Source: Hyphomicrobium sp. MC1 (GTDB lineage Bacteria; Pseudomonadota; Alphaproteobacteria; Rhizobiales; Hyphomicrobiaceae). From it: a DNA stretch of 64,000 nucleotides. The position numbers and the translations under genes were made by a program. Location of the stretch: assembly GCF_000253295.1 (NCBI RefSeq), contig NC_015717.1:3162001-3226000 (forward strand), given 5' to 3'. Each line of letters begins with the position of its first letter. Position 1 is the stretch's first letter. Under the pieces are notes generated by a model that worked only from the letters and a program-made list of their open reading frames with translations, ran no database searches and was not told the DNA's origin. Positions 62,074-64,000 of this stretch are shown here, piece after piece.

Positions 62074-63237
62074 CTAATTCGCGGCCGCTGTGGCGCGACC
62101 GATGAGCATTCCCACGTCTCGTGCGCTGACAAGATTCTCCGCCCGTTCGCCCTGCAATACGCGCGATATGTTTGTTAGAACGGCTCTGACTTCTTCGAGC
62201 ATGTACTCCGGCTGCCCACCGGCCATATGTGGCGTCCAAATGATGTTATCGAGACCCAACAAGGGACAGTCGGGAGGTATCGGCTCGTAGCGATAGACAT
62301 CCAGAGCTGCTCCAGCAATTTGTCCGATTTTAAGTGAATCGTAGAGCGCCTCTTCGTCAACGATCCCACCGCGCGCGGAATTGATTAAGTAGGCTCCTCG
62401 CTTCATTTTCGAAAAGAAGCCCGCGTCCACATATCTCTCCGTCTCGGCGTTGTAAGGAAGATGCAGAGAAACAAAATCCGACTGCGCAAGCAGCTCGTCG
62501 AGAGGCGCATAGGAAACGCCGCCGAGCGCTGCTTCTTCCTCTTTGCTCAAGGGGGTTCGTTTGAAGTAGAGGACGCGAAGACCGAGTTGACGGGCTCGAC
62601 GGGCAACGAGACCAGAGTTTTCGCCGAGACCGACAAATCCGACAGTGCTGTTTTGAAGAAGTTTCAGACCGCGGATTCCAGCCCAATTAAATTTGTTGCG
62701 AACCGGCTCCGTCGAGAAGCGCGGTTGCAGATGATGATCTCGCCGCGAAGCAACCGCTTGATGAGCCGGAAAGAGCCTGCGTGCCAAAGCGAGGATCAAG
62801 GCGGTGATGTGATCGGAAGACGACTGGCTACTGACCCGGTTTAAGGTCGCTACGTTCAATCCAACCGTCTGCGCGAATGCGACATCGATGTTCCGACAAG
62901 CATGACCAAACTGCTGAACCAGTCGCGTTCTTGGGCGGCACAGGTTGATTTGCTCAGCAGTCAATCGCGCGGTTTCGAGGACAAGAAAGTCAGCGAGCGG
63001 GAGTAGACGATCGAGTTGTTCCGCGTCGTTACAAACCGTGGTTTCAACTGAGCGCGGCAACCCTAGCTCATCGGCCATCAGCCCCAACGCCTCGAACGCG
63101 TCACCACAATCATCCCCGAAAAAATAGCGCAGAGTCTTTTCGCCTGCGGGCGTGAGTTTGCGCCGAAGCGCAACCTCCATAAGTCGAAATAAGGTGTCCT
63201 CCTCGGCGAAGACAACGTGGATGGGCGCATCATGCAT
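62074..63237 (-). CDS. D-2-hydroxyacid dehydrogenase family protein
   Basis: 387 residues, longer than usual because of an extended N-terminal domain. The NAD-binding loop is GFVGLGENSGLVARRA, with GxGxxS in place of the usual GxGxxG. The catalytic Arg (NSARGGIVDEEAL), Glu (YEPIPP) and His (TPHMAGG) are present. It reduces 2-ketoacids or oxidises D-2-hydroxyacids. It lies 71 bases upstream of the transporter genes on the same strand and probably acts on the imported compound. Confidence 0.88.
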   Translation of the reverse strand: MHDAPIHVVFAEEDTLFRLMEVALRRKLTPAGEKTLRYFFGDDCGDAFEALGLMADELGLPRSVETTVCNDAEQLDRLLPLADFLVLETARLTAEQINLCRPRTRLVQQFGHACRNIDVAFAQTVGLNVATLNRVSSQSSSDHITALILALARRLFPAHQAVASRRDHHLQPRFSTEPVRNKFNWAGIRGLKLLQNSTVGFVGLGENSGLVARRARQLGLRVLYFKRTPLSKEEEAALGGVSYAPLDELLAQSDFVSLHLPYNAETERYVDAGFFSKMKRGAYLINSARGGIVDEEALYDSLKIGQIAGAALDVYRYEPIPPDCPLLGLDNIIWTPHMAGGQPEYMLEEVRAVLTNISRVLQGERAENLVSARDVGMLIGRATAAAN

Positions 63238-63919
63238 AGAATTTTGCCATTTCGTTCAGGTAAACCACAAAATTATGCGATCTCACGCCGCCGCCCGATG
63301 TTTTGCATTACGCCGCCCCGGAGAGCGTTTGCCAGCGCGATGTTATCGTGCCTCCAACGCTCTTCGACTGCTGGGCGATAAAGGTCGGTCATGAATTCAT
63401 TTCCCCGGCTTTGAAGCGGAATGCACCGCCCTACATGCAATGACTAAATCCCAGCCCTTCCCATGCAGGGTTAAATACTATATGTCTATAGAGAAACTAG
63501 TCAAATCGCGCTTATTGGATTCTAGCGAATTGCCTAGGGTTTCAGGAGCGAAGAAGACGTCCGATGTCGGAGGTATTACACCGTTATGACGATGACGACG
63601 GAGTCCATAGAATGTATCGAATGACTTTGTTGCGGCGTAATTTTTCTAATGAATAAGAGTGCAATCGGAACGGCGAGCCGCCCTCCCAATCGCAAGCACC
63701 AAAGCCGTACGAGCTCTGCGCTCTCGCCGCCGCCTGCAAGTTTGGAAGGAGGTTTTTTTACTCTGACAGTCGCCCTGCGCAGCCTCGCCCTTCCTGCAAA
63801 TCGGGTGGGCAAGTGGCCACCCGCATCGAAATGAGAAGTCAAATACATTTTTCTTCTATACTAAGAAGCAATTCTGTGTTTTCCCAAGCGCAACCTTCCA
63901 CATTAGCGACATCTGATTC
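63238..63919. other. Non-coding stretch of about 680 bases
   Basis: No convincing gene on either strand; frames lack motifs and ribosome sites. It lies between the divergent dehydrogenase-transporter operon and an Rrf2-type regulator gene, so it probably contains promoters and perhaps a binding site for that regulator. An AT-rich block near 63470-63500 is a possible promoter. Confidence 0.5.
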
Positions 63920-64000
63920 ATGCTCACCAAAAAGGGAAAGTACGGGCTCAAAGCGCTGATCTATCTGTCGCGGCTCGCCCCGGGCGAAGTCGCACTAATC
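63920..64000 (+). CDS. Rrf2 family transcriptional regulator, partial
   Basis: Only 27 codons are inside the window: MLTKKGKYGLKALIYLSRLA and a few more. The N-terminal KKGKYGLKALxxLxRL pattern is typical of the Rrf2/IscR winged-helix family. The effector-binding part and any cluster-binding Cys lie beyond the window. It is divergent from the dehydrogenase-transporter operon and may control it. Confidence 0.8.
   Translation, partial: MLTKKGKYGLKALIYLSRLAPGEVALI

Noticed and set aside
63576..63848. Open frame before the Rrf2-type regulator
   Set aside because: Composition and lack of a start signal suggest chance; no known motif on either strand.
1..64000. tRNA, rRNA or CRISPR array
   Set aside because: No cloverleaf-like gene, rRNA segment or regularly spaced repeat was found by reading both strands.

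Overview
The window looks like a chromosomal accessory region of an alphaproteobacterium, most likely order Hyphomicrobiales (Bradyrhizobium, Methylobacterium or Beijerinckiaceae type). The signs are a CheB-CheR-PAS hybrid, DUF1488, AI-2E-permease and host-attachment genes, a PqqA of the EVTSY type, the recombinase/DUF2924/DUF3489 cassette, and many TRAP and LIV-type ABC transporters. No rRNA, tRNA or CRISPR array was seen. The exact genus cannot be told from the sequence alone.

1-20.5 kb: a stress and small-gene region. A partial CheB-CheR sensor protein diverges from a stand-alone receiver. Then come an AI-2E-type permease with a membrane protein, several short hypothetical genes, a cold-shock protein with a clear terminator, haemolysin III, a transglutaminase and a host-attachment-type protein. 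The membrane protein, host-attachment protein and transglutaminase occur a second time, inverted, at 16.5-18.7 kb. The region is broken up by an intact two-ORF IS (12.67-14.10 kb) and a decayed IS3-type element (18.8-19.9 kb). The decayed element sits between a DUF1488 stub and a truncated, frameshifted polysaccharide deacetylase. An isolated 29-residue pqqA gene lies at 15.4 kb.

20.8-27.9 kb: mobile genes on the minus strand. These are a phage-type module (ParB-methyltransferase, DUF5681, terminase large subunit) and a large serine recombinase cassette with DUF3489 and a frameshifted DUF2924.

28.3-42.1 kb: a probable defence island. An OLD-family ATPase/TOPRIM nuclease and a DUF2130 nuclease-like protein are on the plus strand. 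They converge on a tightly overlapping four-gene operon on the minus strand: a ClpB-like AAA+ ATPase, a small radical-SAM enzyme of NrdG type, a 2106-residue protein (zinc ribbons, degenerate kinase, SF1 helicase, Vsr-like nuclease), and a coiled-coil protein. I do not recognise this four-gene set as a named system. It is the best candidate here for something undescribed.

42.5-56.4 kb: an aromatic-acid catabolic region under one probable TetR regulator. It has a Paa-type ring epoxidase operon (paaA, split paaD, paaB, paaC, enoyl-CoA hydratase), an alpha/beta hydrolase, and an operon of TRAP transporter, UbiD decarboxylase and acyl-CoA ligase. UbiX lies divergently, and a phenol-type outer-membrane channel follows. 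Three copies of an ATAC-N6-GTAT-like dyad mark the control regions. One copy was created by an inverted duplication of the dctP/ubiX promoter and now lies upstream of the channel gene. The likely flow is uptake, CoA activation, decarboxylation by prenyl-FMN UbiD, then ring epoxidation and beta-oxidation-like steps. The substrate is not known; a phthalate-like acid is one guess.

56.7-64 kb: a fragment of an FAD-binding protein, a complete LIV-type branched-chain/aromatic ABC transporter operon led by a D-2-hydroxyacid dehydrogenase, and the start of an Rrf2-type regulator at the window edge.
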